Shown: positions 46,401 through 59,000, counted from the stretch's first letter. The stretch is DNA of 64,000 nt from Chlamydomonas reinhardtii (GCF_000002595.2 NC_057020.1:1627529-1691528), one strand, 5' to 3'. The notes: generated by a model from the letters alone, not told the origin. A program made the numbers and translations.

Positions 46401-47663
46401 CTTTGCAGCCTCAGCTTCCGCCGCCTTCCTGTACTGCTTCTTTGCCTTCTTGCCGGTGCTTAGCCCCGCCGCCTGTGCTGCAGCTGCCGCCACCTTTTCT
46501 GCCTTGACCGGGTCCGTAGGGGCAGCTGCCGCCGGCTTCCGTCCCCCTGCCGCGCCGTGCACTACCTGCGGCGCCGGCACAGACTTAATGGCAGCCTCAG
46601 GCGAAGACGGCGCGACAGCGGCCGCGGTGGCAGCCACTGCGCGCCCTGTGTCACTGAACGCCACGTTCTTGCTCGCGCCGGCCGCAGCGGCAGCAGCACC
46701 CATGGCCGTCGCGGCTGTAGCAGTCACTGCCACTGCCGCTGATGGTGCCGCCGCAGACGGTGAGGTGACCGCACTGAGGCGGCTGCTTCTCTGCTTGGTG
46801 GTTATGGTGGCGATGGTGGTGATGGAGCTGGTGGGCTCCAGGCTCGCGCCCGCCGGCGGCAGTCCCGCGCCGCCGCCGCCACCTTGCGACGGCCGTCTGT
46901 CGGGGCTGATGGGTCCGCCATCCCCGCCCGTAGCCATGCGACCGTACGCGTGTCCGCTGCCGCTGCTTCCGGACAGGTGCGAGCCCGCCGAGTCGTAACG
47001 GGAGAGCTGCTGGGAGGTGTCGGGCGAGTACGTGTCAGCCAAGGGAATGGAGCCCATGGGTGTCGCCAGCGGCGACGCTGCAGCCGTGGTGGCGGTGGCG
47101 GCGGCGGCCCCTAACCAGTGGCCTGACGGGCTCCTGCGGGGTGGTGGCGCCGCCAGGTATGGGCTGCCGGTGGCGGTGGCGGTGCTGTTGCTGCTGCCGA
47201 CGGTGGACAGGGCGGGCGCGGTGATGGGGCTCAGCCCCGGCGGCGGCCCGGCAAGCTGGCTGCCTCCGTTAGACTGCCTTGGCGCCTGGCGTGGGGTGAA
47301 GGGGCTGCCGTTTGACCCAATCCCTGAGGCGCTGATGCGGCCGGCGGCGGGCTGCGGGACAGGGCTGTTCACCGGGGCACTGCTTTCATTGCCAAAGCCG
47401 GGAAGGGTGCGTAGGTCGATGGCTCGGCCCGACCCCTTGAAGAGAGGGTTCAGAATGCCCAGCGTCAGGCCGTCCGGTGTCCCTGGTGACGCCTCGTCGA
47501 TGGTAGGAGAGCCTGCTCGCCGCCGCACGCTGGCCGCGTTGGAGAGAGGCGGCAGAGACGGGACGGCGGGTTCCATGTAAGACGCGAACCGACTCGGTGT
47601 CTCGTGCTGGTCGCCACCGCTGTCCTTAAACATGGGATTGTTTGACCTGGCTGCTTGGTCCAT
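37484..47663 (-). CDS. Membrane-anchored subtilisin-like serine protease, sporangin/VheA-like
   Basis: About 24 exons on the minus strand encode roughly 1,600 residues. In order they give a 445-residue low-complexity N-terminal region (exon 1, 46329-47663), a Cys-rich membrane helix CCCCCILFAGIIATAIAV (exon 2, 45753-46004), an Ala/Ser-rich prodomain-like region, and a subtilase domain. Its catalytic Asp is in VAVVDTGFDIDHPDL (about 43.9 kb), His in DTGHGTHVAGIVAA (43.0 kb), Asn in AAAGNE (42.4-42.2 kb) and Ser in TGSSMATPLVAGVAAL (41.8 kb), so the triad and oxyanion Asn are intact. A Pro-rich (PPPSPPP) insert of about 60 residues separates Asp from His. About 700 residues of repeated beta-rich domains follow to the stop. 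Volvocine relatives are sporangin (Chlamydomonas hatching enzyme) and VheA (Volvox), which digest the mother wall; the assignment to that group is by architecture. The helix with a long preceding tail suggests type II topology. An in-frame stop lies shortly upstream of the ATG at 47663. Confidence 0.85.
38174..38232. repeat. GGGTTGGGAT-type minisatellite
   Basis: Irregular repeats of GGGTTGGGAT and GGGTTGAGATT on the plus strand, within a subtilase-gene intron; four or more G-triplets make a G-quadruplex possible. Confidence 0.7.
41186..41227. repeat. 7-bp tandem repeat, about six units
   Basis: GCAAGAG repeated about six times without interruption, inside an intron of the subtilase gene. 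Confidence 0.85.
42333..42359. repeat. Perfect 10-bp inverted repeat (hairpin) in a subtilase intron
   Basis: TACCATCTCT and its exact reverse complement flank a 7-base loop. It lies in the intron between the exons for AAAG and NELTD. Confidence 0.85.
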
Positions 47664-48611
47664 GTAATCCTGCTGTTCAGCGGGTCAGCTTCAAGCAAGG
47701 TGCGTCCGTCCACGGAATGTATGGCAGCTTCCCGTTCCGCGAGCGGCGCTAGCGACTATGAAGCACACCCCTCCACATGTTTAGGACATATTTTATGCTT
47801 GTAAAGTTCCGAGCAGCGAACCCGAAGCACGCGTAGAAAGCTACGGGGTGAACGAATGTGTAACGCGCCCTCAAGCGTGTAGAATACGTTCAATGTCTTA
47901 ACTGTAGCTTATACGTTGTAGAAAGCTTAATATCCATCTTATGAGTTACAGGTCCGCAGAGCAACCCTGCCATGCCACGATGAAAGGTCATTCGTGCCGC
48001 TGGCTGCCGCGAATGACTCGGCCCAACTACTTGCATTATGTAAGGTGCAATTGCTGCCCAGGAAACTCTTAGAGATATAAATGACACTGCCCGGTCTGAG
48101 GACACTGCGGGGTGGTGCTGGCCAGACCCAGGGGCCACAGGCACGGGTGCTTGAAGCACATCATGCCGATGATCACACATAGGTGGCATTCAATGCATAT
48201 GTGCATGTATACAGCACCGGAGGAAGACCAAGGGCACCTCGAACGACCTCGACAAGCAAACCTGAGCAACCCAGGCAAACCGTTTACTTTTCCGACCTCT
48301 CTAGGTCATTGTCTTCCGACTTCAATGTACTGAACAAGTAAAAACATGTATGGCAGGACTATGCCACGTTCGTGGGGAAATTGCACCGCCCGCCATTTGC
48401 CAATTGTTTCTTGTCAGAAAGACGCGGATTACAGGACACCGTGCACTAGTATGCATAAGGTGCCATATACGTTTCTAAACAACATAATCATTACTGCAAA
48501 TACCATATTTGCGTACCCGCACGTTTCGCACCGCCTCCCCAACTTCTGCGTCTCTGCCAGACGCTCTAACTGGAGATTTAGCATATCGCACTGCATTTGA
48601 TAAGTATCACT
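47664..48611. promoter_or_regulatory. 948-bp divergent promoter between subtilase and M11 metalloprotease genes
   Basis: The two start codons face away from each other. The region is noticeably AT-richer than its neighbours and contains no convincing gene. No TATA box could be assigned with confidence to either gene. Confidence 0.6.
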
Positions 48612-50616
48612 ATGCTCCGATATCGCGCGAGCGGGCTGCGCCCGCTCGCGCCGTTCGGTAACACCGGGCGCGCTACTTTCTTCGCAGCTCTCGTGCTCAT
48701 CGCGCGTGTGGCGCTGTCCCAAGGTAAGACATTGGAGTTGACACTCTGCCCTGTTACATGAAATCAGCTGAGTTCAGCAAAGGATGTGCCCTGAAGATGG
48801 CAACCCACACGCGTTCGCACGCGTACAATTTTATCACGTCGCCATAGAAGCTCTTTTCTTGGCGGCATACCAAACCAATTTCGTGAGTTGTAAAAGCGAC
48901 CCAGTATGTGGAGCCCTTTCGACTGCCCCATTCATCTTTTCGCACGCCCCCCCCCCTCCGGCACTTTCGGCTCGCAGAGGAGCGCCCATGCCCCTTCAAG
49001 CATGTCAACCAGGCACAAAACATGTTTCCTTCGGGTCCCGGCGTGGCTGCTAACCTCCAGACGTGCAAGAGCTGCCGGCTTGACACAAACCGGTGCCGCT
49101 TGAATTGCCGTGGCGGATGCCTCCTGCCGGACGGTAGCGGCCGGGGCCCGGGCGTGGCGCTGTCGCTGCGTGAGTGCGACCCAGACACCCACCGCATCGG
49201 CGTCACAGATGACGGGCACATGGTGTGCCAGGATCTCACTGGTGAGCAGGGCAGCTGGCTGCTTCGCGGGGCAGTAAGGGCTGCTGTTGCAAGAACGTGA
49301 GTCACCGTTCTGGTATAACTCCGCTACCGCGCACATCGTTAAGTCGAATTTTCACACGTTATCCTCCAGGGGAGCCGCCAGCAGCACCAGAGCAGGCGAG
49401 TGGGCTCCCGAGCCCAAGCCCCAGCCCTAGCCCCAGCCCCAGCCCCCGGCCACGCCGGAGTCCCAGCCCGAGCCCCAGCCCCAGCCCCTCTGATGGGGAC
49501 ACCGTGAATGTCACGATCACAGGTAAGCGACGCCAGAAGGAACGCGCCCGGGGTTTGCCCCGTGGGGTTTGCCCCAAGGGTTGACCCCTGACTAGAACTG
49601 ACGCTGATGCGTGCGCACTGCACAGGCATGGTCCAGTTGGTGCAGCACGCCTCACCCCCTCGTGTCCCCCGGTTGCCTGCCTTAAACACGCTGCGCGCGT
49701 CCACAAGCTCTCGCACATACAAGCACTCACGCACACGAGCGACAAAAGGCCATGCAGGCATCCGCCAACCCGCAACCCCTCCGCCTCCTCGGCACCAACA
49801 CGATGCGCCGCAGGCACCATCTCCGTGCTGATGGGGCACCGCCACGGCGAGGGCGCAGCGCGGGAGGTCGGCAACTGGACGCTGCAGGAGGACGCGGGGG
49901 CGGCCATTCCTCTGACGCTGGACTTTGGCGAGGGCGAGAACACGCTGGTGTCGGGTGACAGCGTGGCGCTGCAGGTGGAGGTGCCGGCCAGCGCCGTGCC
50001 GCGTGAGTCACACGCCCAGACACGGCAGTCGGCGGTGCTATAGAGAGTGGGAGGGAGGTGGGGAGCGGGGGTTACCTGTAGTCCAGGCCGCTACCAACTG
50101 GTGGGGGGACACGGGGGCCGGGGCTGTGAGGGCATGGGCCAGCAGAGAGCCCTAGCTGTCTGGCGCAGGGCACCGTCTGTGTATGCGTGCGTGTGTGTGT
50201 ATGTATGTGTGTGTGTCGATGTGATAGGGCAAGCAAGGAATATGGATATGGTAGGAGGGAGGCGGTCAAGTGGTGCAGGTGGGACACAGCAGCTGACTGG
50301 ATGCCGCCGCCCACTGATTCCTGAACCGCAGCGGGCACTCGCCGCCTGCGCCGACTGAGTGAGCTGGCCCTGCCGCCCGGCGCCTCCCTGACCGTGGTGG
50401 GCACCCGTCAGACCGCCTCCGGCAGGGGCAAGGTGGGAACTGCGTGTGTGCGCACATGTGGTGCCTGTCGATGCGCGTCACCAGGTGCATGGTTTCGTGC
50501 TACTGGTACTGGGTTTGCGGTGCTAGTGGCCCTGGCAACACGGCTGAAAAGGAGGTGTTTACAATGCAAAAAGCTGCCGGCACAATTTGGCAGGTGTCGA
50601 CTTTACACCAATGCGG

Positions 50617-50669
<53 letters not shown>

Positions 50670-53600
50670 CACGCACACACACGCACACACACACACACAC
50701 ATACATCGCATACACTGTCTTTGCGCAATGTTTTCCTTGTGCTCTTTAACACACGCACACACATACAGACACACACACACACACACACAAACACACACAC
50801 GTAAGGTTGCACACACACGCACTTAAGCTGTTTAACCGCACACACAAACAGGACTTCATCGTGGGCCGCAAACCAGTCAACCTGACCACCGCCATCTTCA
50901 GCTTCAGCTTCTGTGGCTGGAAGCCGGCCGTCACCCCCGACGTGAGCCATGACTACCGTATTCCCGCAGCGAGTTCCACTGCAAGGCAGCCATGTAGTCC
51001 GAGCCTGGATTCCTTGGGGTCTTGGAATTCTCTTGCTCATGACCTGGCAAACCGGTAGCCCGTAGCCCTCCAACCCTGACGGAACCGGTGCCTCTGGAAC
51101 CTACCTGACTGGACTCTCTCATCCTCCACCGCCCCCCACCACCTGTATACGCTGCCCCACCCATAGGTGGTCAAGGCACGCTTCTTTAACAAGTACGCGG
51201 CCGACCCGCTCCGGTCCGTAACTGTGGAGCGCACCTTCAACACCTGCACCTGGGGGCTGCTGCGCACGCCCGAGCCACTCAGCGTGGTGCTGCCTACAGA
51301 GGAAATCCCCTGCAGTGGTGCGTGAGGCTGCGTGGCTGCGTGGGCGCAGGATGCGGTGAAATGGCCGCGAGAGGAAGTGGCGTATCTCCCTCCCTGAGTC
51401 TGGGCCGGTTGCCGAGGGGCCCCAAGTCCGTGGTCTGCCCGGCCGGGATGTGTGGTAGGGTCCTGGCAGGGTCTCCGTGACTAAGCACGATACTTGCTTG
51501 GGCATGCATAGGCACGCGGCCGGACGACAACAAGCCAACGGTGCAAATCAAGTACGACCTGGGGCGACTGTGCGCCACCCCGGAGGTGGACACGCTCCGC
51601 TACTACGCCAAGCTCCTGGCCAACACCAAGGTGTGCGCGTGCAGTGCCGGATTTGCGTAATGGGCCCTGCCATCAACCCGGTACCCGGTGCCTGACGCGA
51701 TGTCTGCTGCTGCCGTGCGACCCGTACGGCTGTGCAGTACAAGGACCGAGTGAACTGGAGCAGTCTGAAGCGCATCGTCATGATTCTGCCCAACATGCCG
51801 GCCTGCGGCTGGGCGGGTCTGGGCAACACCGGCTGCGCGCCCGGCACGCAGTGCAACAGCTGGCTGCAGGTGCGTGCTAGGTAATGCACCCGGGGCGGAG
51901 GGGGGGCGGTCGACGCATTTACATAAATAGACGTGAGAACTCAGACCCAGTATGCGGGGCACTTGAAGCTCAGTGCGCCGTGCGGTCGGTACTGAATTCC
52001 CATGGTTGGAGCTCTATCTCAGTTGCAGCGTGAGTGGAGCACGGTTTGGTGCTAGACGCCTGTGTGCACACCACCAACCGATCTGTTGACCTGTTGCGAA
52101 TCGTGCGATGCTGCTGGCCGGCACCTGCACCTGCATCTGCACCTGCAGGTGCCCGACGACGTCGACATCCCCGTCATGTTCCAGGAGATGATGCACAATA
52201 CAGGTGTGTGCGGAGGACACAAGCGCATGTGTGGAAATTTGGGGGGAGGAGGCGGCCCGGGGGTTTGTTCAGTCCAATTCCAACTAGACCGAGACCCCAA
52301 ACTGGAAACCAGCCAGGGCTTGCGGCGCCAGGTGCCCTGTGCCGAGATCCCGGGAACCATGCGCCACACCAACTGAACCATGCGCCACGCCAAGACATAC
52401 ACACGCACACGCACACGCACACGCACACGCACACGCACGTACACATGCAGGCGCATGCGCGCACACACAAACTCTCTCTGTGTCTCTCTTTCAGGCCTGA
52501 ACCGTATATCGCACCGTAATTTCAGTTGTGAGCAACCCTCTATCAACCACGCTGGTTCGTTGTCGCCCCAGGTCTGTACCACAGCGAGCGGCTGCTGGTT
52601 GACGGCTTCACCTCCGTGCCGTACGGCGAGGTGACCGACCCCATGGGTCAGGCGATCAACGACCCGGCCATTCCCAACGGCCTCATCTGCAGCAATGCCG
52701 CGCAGGTGCGTGTGTGTATCAGGATAGCACACGTAGTGGAAGATGAGGCGCGTGTGCTGAAAACACGCTGCGCCAAGGGCATGCATGCGCCGGCCTCGGC
52801 TCCTCCAGTCCTCCTGGCTTGATTACTCGCGCGCCTCGCCCACCCAAACCAACATCCCAAGCTACCGTACCACATTCAAATCCAGACCTCCCTCCGCGCC
52901 TTGTCCTCTTCCTCTTCTGGGTCTCAGTTTACCAGACCAGTATTTTCCTGCTCCTCCTCCGCCTCCTCCCATGGCCTCCTCCCGTGACCTCCGCCGCCGC
53001 ATCCTCTTCCCCACGCAACCTTTAGGCCTGGAAGGCGGGCTGGGCCACTCCCATTGAGCGCAACATGACAGACATGATCCCGGGCCAGGCGGCCGAGTGG
53101 ACGCTGCCCGCCCTTGGCGTCAGCGGCGGATTGGAGGCTATGCTGCGCATTCGGCTGTACGACGACGGCCGCGCTTTTGATGGAAACCCGCTACGACAGC
53201 GTGCCGTATACGTGTCGTATCGCGCCCGTACGCCGGCACCCGGGTATGACAGCGGCCTGCCGGCGCAGTACAACCAGCGCGGCTACCTGCACCAGGTGTG
53301 TGTGGTTAAAGAGCACAAGGAAAACATTGCGCAAAGTGTGTGTGTGTGTGTGTGTGTGCGTGTGTGTGTGTGCTCTGGGCCGCAGTTATGACAGTTGCAA
53401 GTTGTGGGCGGCGGCGCGAATTGGTCTCAAGCTCTCGCCCTCTCGCGTTTACCGCCTCTTTGTCAGCGAGCACAAGGGAAGGCCCCCCCCCCCCTGGATC
53501 GCTTCGCTCAGGGGGCTCAGCCCCAAAACACATACAGGATTGCCTCCGTGTGTGTTTGGCCCTACCCACTTCTGTTTTTCTGTACCCTATTGAGCTGGGC

Positions 53601-54854
53601 TTTGGGAAATCTATCTCCCTTGCAGTTCGATGGCGCGGCCGTGCCCCGCACCGACCCCTGGCTCACTCCCACGCGGCTGCTTGGGCTGCTAGACACGGCG
53701 CCCGACAACGCCATCCAGGGGCTGGAGGCCGGCCCTCTGCCGGTGCGGCGCACGTGGATCTACACCCCCCTGTCGTACGTCAACGCCACCGACCGCCCTG
53801 ACCTGGTGGGTGGGAAAGAAGCACTCGTTACACGCCCCGCCGGTCGCGTAGCTGCATAACCGTGTGCCACCTGACGAAGGGCAGCGGGGGCAAGCTCGGT
53901 CAGTTACCCGGGACTGAAGGGCAATGCGCGGCTTGGCTGGCTGGCAGCTTACACTCTGATGGCATGAACCTGGGGCAGCACTGAGTCGGTGCTGCTGCTA
54001 CTGCCGCTGCTGCTGCACCCACAGGCGCAGGCGGTGGGGCCGCTAGGCAGCCTGAACATCACCATCAAGGCCAAGGACACGACCAGCATGGCCGTGTCCG
54101 TGTGTAGGTGGGTGATATGCCGTAACGGGTAACTGGGGCGGTGACGTGTCCAGGGACTGTCAGGCACAGACCAGGTCAAAGCGGGGCATGGGCGGCGGTG
54201 AGACATGGTTCCTCAACCATGTGCCGGTTGTGGTGTATGTGCACGGGAACTGCGTTTTGCACAGTCAAAGGAAGTTGTACGCTGCGCGAACTTGATGTAC
54301 GCTGCATGCACGTGCCTTGCAGGTTCGTGGACACTCGCGAGTCAGGCAGCCAGTGCGTCGATGGACAGGTGGGGAGCGGGTGCAGCGGGGGGTGGGCAGG
54401 TGGCGACCGTGACATGATCACGCGCGATGCGCAGAAGCTCGCAGAGCACGCAACATTGCAATAGCAGTCCGGCAAGCTGCATGTTTCCTTGCGCCGCGTG
54501 TTGGCTCACCACCACCATCACACATTCCAACCACAGGACAATGACTGCGACGGCCTAGCGGATGAAGATGACCCCGACTGTGCTGACGAGTGGGCAACAG
54601 GCGACTTCAGTGACAAACCGTCGCCCCCGCCCCAGCGCATTCGCTCACCACCTCCCTCCCCGCCCCCCGCCCCGCCCCCGCCCAAGAGCAAGCCGCCGCC
54701 GCCCACCGGGCGCAGCCGACCACCGCCCTCACCTCCGCCGCCCTCACCCTCGCCACCGTCGCCCTCTCCCCCGCGCCCGCCGCCGCCGAAGCGGAAATCA
54801 CCGCCGCCCGCGCGGTCAGCGGCGCCGCCGCCACCTCCTAAGAAGCGGGGTTAG
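48612..54854 (+). CDS. Secreted M11 metalloprotease, gametolysin/VMP-like, with QExxH site and Pro-rich tail
   Basis: Sixteen exons (48612-48723, 48978-49241, 49370-49522, 49814-50002, 50332-50432, 50852-50941, 51167-51317, 51512-51630, 51738-51869, 52149-52203, 52572-52705, 53026-53295, 53626-53805, 54025-54107, 54323-54368, 54537-54854) join in frame into 798 codons. An N-terminal signal sequence ([16 protein letters not shown]) is followed by a Cys-rich segment, a (SP)n-rich hinge, a prodomain-like part and the M11 domain. Family marks are [19 protein letters not shown], the metal site [14 protein letters not shown] and DPMG. Gametolysin has HExxH; Volvox VMP1 is known for QExxH, as here. 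After the catalytic domain comes [15 protein letters not shown], like the MopE-type metal-binding motif, then a tail of PPPSPP repeats typical of hydroxyproline-rich algal matrix proteins. It probably cleaves extracellular-matrix or cell-wall glycoproteins. It is divergent from the subtilase gene. Confidence 0.9.
50617..50818. repeat. (AC)n microsatellite block in an intron of the M11 gene
   Basis: Two long AC-rich runs (about 50620-50700 and 50750-50818) flank a unique 32-bp core at 50719-50750. Confidence 0.95.
50719..50750 (+). repeat. 32-bp core, inverted copy of 53305-53336
   Basis: It is the exact reverse complement of 53305-53336. Both copies are flanked by AC/GT microsatellites and lie in introns of the same gene. 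Confidence 0.95.
52385..52470. repeat. (CACACG)n microsatellite in an intron of the M11 gene
   Basis: Hexamer-like ACGCAC repeats, about eight units, between the exons encoding the QEMMH motif and the LYHSE segment. Confidence 0.85.
53305..53336 (-). repeat. 32-bp core with adjoining (GT)n, inverted copy of 50719-50750
   Basis: Exact reverse complement of the earlier core, followed directly by a GT microsatellite to about 53372. Confidence 0.95.
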
Positions 54855-56029
54855 GCAGTGACAAGGTGGAGTGTTATAAATATCCAGCCTTTGAAGAGAA
54901 CTGGCAATGCGGATGCAATTAGGATCGGGAGTCGCCGCAAACATGCATATGACGTACGTTTGCGTTGTTGACGTGTCCTGTCGTGAGTACATACGGACAT
55001 AGCCTTGGATATGCCGCGATTGCGGTGTGATGGTATGGTACAACCTGTTTTGTGTGTGACGTGATGCGGGTGCCAACAGCAATGTGTGGCGGTGGAGGAC
55101 AAGCTCCGCATACCTAGGGCACAGGGCACGACGTGGCACGCGAACAGAGGGCTCGAAAGAACCACCGCCGAGTGCGGGAGGACACCCACATCACCAATGG
55201 ATTTATGCAGATCACGCAGGTGATTCCAGCGAAGGATTTTAGATGACGTGTATGGATGCCTTTCGAGCAGCGGTGCTGCTACACCAGGCAACGGACGGAC
55301 GGAAAACGGGAGGCCATTTGGGCTCAGGTGTTCCGTCCCTAGCTAGAAAGGTTCGAGGAAAGGGGGTTGTCTGCAACAGTCGGCCATACTAGACCACTCA
55401 TCTGCACTGCAAAGTGTATCTCCTGGCGTGTTTTGAGGTGTGGCGTGCGCCCCGCCCAGTGGCCGCCCCTGTCAGGGTCAGGGGTTCCGTCCCTAGTGAG
55501 GTTGGGCGGTACTCATGGCGCATGTAAAGTGTGCGAGGATTGTAGGGGACACGCCCGTGGCATGTCGGTGCGCTCGTACGGATACTGCGACCGCGGCGTG
55601 GGGCATCCCTGGAGGCCTTCCCAGCCTGACCTGGAAGCTGTCCAGCAGGAGGGGCGGGCCAGGGGGCCGGCCGGGTTGCCGTGGCGCTGGCGTGGGGTTT
55701 GCACGACATGGGCAGGAGGATGGATACAATGGCGTAACTCCCGTGTCCCATTGATGTGCGTTTCTCGTTATGAGACATGGTCTCTATCTTACTTGCGTAT
55801 CAGCAACCAGTTGCGGGACCATAAAACTGCCCTTGTGTCGTGTGTTCACATCCTAGTCTCCACCTCCCGCAACAACGACGGATACAACATTTCTTAGCTG
55901 CACGACTATAACAATATGCACAGCGCGAGCTGCTCGCTTTGCTGTTCAGCCGTGATTGGTGGCGCCTTGGCCTTGTCGTGGTTGACCGGCGGCGAGCGCT
56001 CCTCTGCAACTGTCTCACATGAATAGATC
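54855..56029. other. Intergenic region between the M11 gene and the giant repeat gene
   Basis: It holds the M11 3' UTR. A TGTAA occurs only at about 55523, some 670 bp after the stop. A phrase around GGTTCCGTCCCTAG recurs near 55330 and 55484. No gene was recognised. Confidence 0.45.
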
Positions 56030-59000
56030 ATGCGCAAATCAGGGCCCGTCAGCGATTCAAGAGAGGCGGCATTGGTGCACCCAGGGCAACCGGCGGAGCT
56101 CACCCGAGCCTGCGACGCTGCAGCCCCGCAACGGCATGAGCAGGCCGCACTGGTGTTGCCTGAGGACCCCTGGGCGCTCGGCGAGCAGCCGCTCACGTCA
56201 ACTGGACGCAGCGCTGCAGGCGCTACAGTGACGCCCCCGCATGCTGGTGGCGCGCCGAGGGCTGCGCATGCTGCTGCGAGTGATTTATGCAGCGGCGGCT
56301 GCGGCGGCGGTCATGATAGTTGTGACCGCGCGGGGACCACGCCAGGCCTGTCGCGCGCTGAAATTAAGGCGCTGCTGATGCGGGCGTTCCCGCCAGACTC
56401 CTGCAACCGCACAGCGGAGGAGGCCCACCGGCTGTACCGTGCAGTGGGCGCGCACCTGTACAGCGCCCCACAGCTGGCGCCGCTCGGCCCCATGGCAGCG
56501 CTGCTGCGGGCCACGGCGGCGGGGGTGCGTGAGGCGCTGCCGCACGCGGAGAGGGAACAAGCGCGGGATGCGCTCAGGGCACGGCTGCTGAGGGGCTGTG
56601 CACAGGGCGGCAGCGCGAAGGGCGTGTTCGTGCTGTCGTCCGTGCCGGGGGAGGGAGCAGCCATGGCAGGACCGGCAGCAGCGGCAGCAGCGACAGGAGG
56701 CCTGGCAAAGTCGGGGGTTGACAGCCCTGAGCCTGCCGAGTTGGTGGTCCGCATGGACTTGAGAGCTCTGCGGCAGGCGGCGTCTGCTGGCGCGGCGCCC
56801 CACACGGTGGCTGCTGCGCCCGCTTCGCCAGCGCCACCAGCCTCGCCAGCGCCGCCGGCCCTGGCACCACCACCAGCGCCGACACCGACGCCCCTGCCTG
56901 CGTCATTTCCTTCTCGCACGGAGATCAAAGCGCAGCTTAAGATGGCGTTCCCGCCCGACCCCAACCGGCCCGCCATTGACGAGGCACACCAGGTCTACTG
57001 CGCCGCCGGCAGGTACCTGGCTGTGGTCAGGTCGGAAGGGTTGTCGCTGCGTACGCTGGCGTCATCTTTGCGTCACTGGCTGCCGGTTGCGGAGCGCTCT
57101 CAGGCGCTGCAGGTGCTGAGGTCGCGGCTGCAGAGGCGCGGCGTGGCAGCAGGCAGCCCGAGGGGCGTGTTCGTGTTCGAGCAAGTGACGCCGGCGGCAG
57201 CCGTGCCCGGACCTACAGCATCAGCATCAACCGCAGCCGTCGCAGCAGCGATAGCTGGAGGAGAGGCAGCCGGGGGCTCGGAGCAGCTTGCGGCCAGCAC
57301 AATGGTCGAGGAGTGGGTACGGCTGGATTTGCATGCGCTGTGGCGGGCTGCGGCCGCCGCCGCCGCGCCGCCGTCAGCCGAGCAATTGGAGGCAAATCGC
57401 GTGTTTGACCACGTTGATGCCGCTTTCCCGCTCGACTCCCAGGACGAGGACAGGTCAGCTTGTATGCTGGCCTACCGCAGCGCCGCCACCTGGCTGTATT
57501 GCGAGCACAGCGGCGATCCCGCGCGGGCGACGCCGCTGGCAGACCTCGAGAGGGCCGTGCGCCCCACGCTGCCACAGCCCTGGCGGCACCTGCCGGCTCT
57601 GCGGAAGCAGCTGCGATTGCCCGTGACCAGGGGCGTGTTTGTTGTTTCAAGCCTTGGTGTGGAGGGGCGTGGCGGCAGCACCACACAGCCTTGCCTGGTG
57701 CGTCTGGACTTGACAGCCCTGAGGCGGGCGGCGGACCTGGGGAGCGTGTGGGCCACAGCGCCGGCGCCTACCGCGAGTGCTGCGGCTCCGGTGGCGGCGC
57801 CTGCGGGTGCGGTGGCGGCGCCTGCGGCTGCGGTGGTAGCGCCTGCGGCTGTCGCGGCTGCGCTTGCAGCAGGTGTTGGTGCGGGAGCTGCGGCTGTGAA
57901 GCAGCTACCAGTGGCAGCTACCGGGGCGACGGCGGCGGCAGGGGCCCCCGCCATATGGCCGGCTTCTGCGACCGTCGAGGCCGCCGTCACGGAAGTCGAT
58001 GCGCTGCTTGCTGCCGCCTTCCCACCCAGCCCCAACACGCCCGCCGCAGATAAGGCTCATGCGGCGTACCGCGCTGTTGGGGCATGGCTGGCGACCAACC
58101 CGCGGCCTGCCACAGGCCACATGGCGGCGCTGCTTCCAGAGGTGGCGGCGGCGGTGCGGCAGCGCCTGCCTTCTGCGCTTCGCCCCTTGGCGCTGCTTAA
58201 GCTGAGCTTGAAGCGCGGCGGTCCTGCGGCTGGCGGGGCTAAGGGCGTGTTCGTGGTGACGCCAATGCCGGCTGCGGCACCTGGCGCGGCCGGCGCGGGG
58301 AAGCAGCTGGATCTCGTGCGGCTGGATGTGGCAGCGCTGAGGCGGGCTGCGGGGATGGAGGCGGCCTGCTCAACAGATGTGGTGACTCGGACTGCCGCTT
58401 CCGGTGCCAGTGCTGCCGCTGGTGTCACAGCTGCTGGCGGCGCTGTGGCCACCAAGCAGGCGGCGCAGGCTGCGACGGAGCCTGCCACCTCTGAACCGAG
58501 GCGCTCGCATAGCCCGGGGCAGGACCAGGGGCAGGGACAGGAACGTGTGAAGCGGGGGCTGTCAGCAGCAGCCACGCGCTCCGTCGGATCCGGCGATTCC
58601 GGCAGTCCCACAGCCGCTGCTCCCTCGGTTGCGCCCAATGCTACAGCATCCACGCCGGCATCCACTTCCGCATCCGTGCCGGTGCGCACAGCCCCTGCTG
58701 AGGAACCTGAGGACCTTGAGACGCTGCTCGCGGCTGCCTTCCCAGCCGACCCCGCCCACGAGGCCATTGACGAGGCGCACGCGGCGTACCGGGCGGTCGG
58801 CTCCTACCTGGCCGGCGTCCCGCACACGGCACAGCACGGCCCGCTGGCGGCGCTCCTGTGGGACGTGGCCGCCGCGCTGCGCCCTCAGCTGCCGCCGGCG
58901 CTGCGGACGCTTACGACGCTGAAGGCGCGGCTGATGCAGGGCGGGCGGGCGCCAGGTGGCGCTCGCGGCGTGTTCATCATGGGCCAGATCGTGATGGGAG

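Noticed and set aside
49380-49495. Minisatellite at AGCCCC repeats
   Set aside because: It encodes the (SP)n hinge of the metalloprotease and stays in frame between good splice sites, so it is coding sequence.
50603-50826. Cys/Val- and Thr/His-repeat open frames
   Set aside because: They are translations of the AC microsatellite inside an intron.
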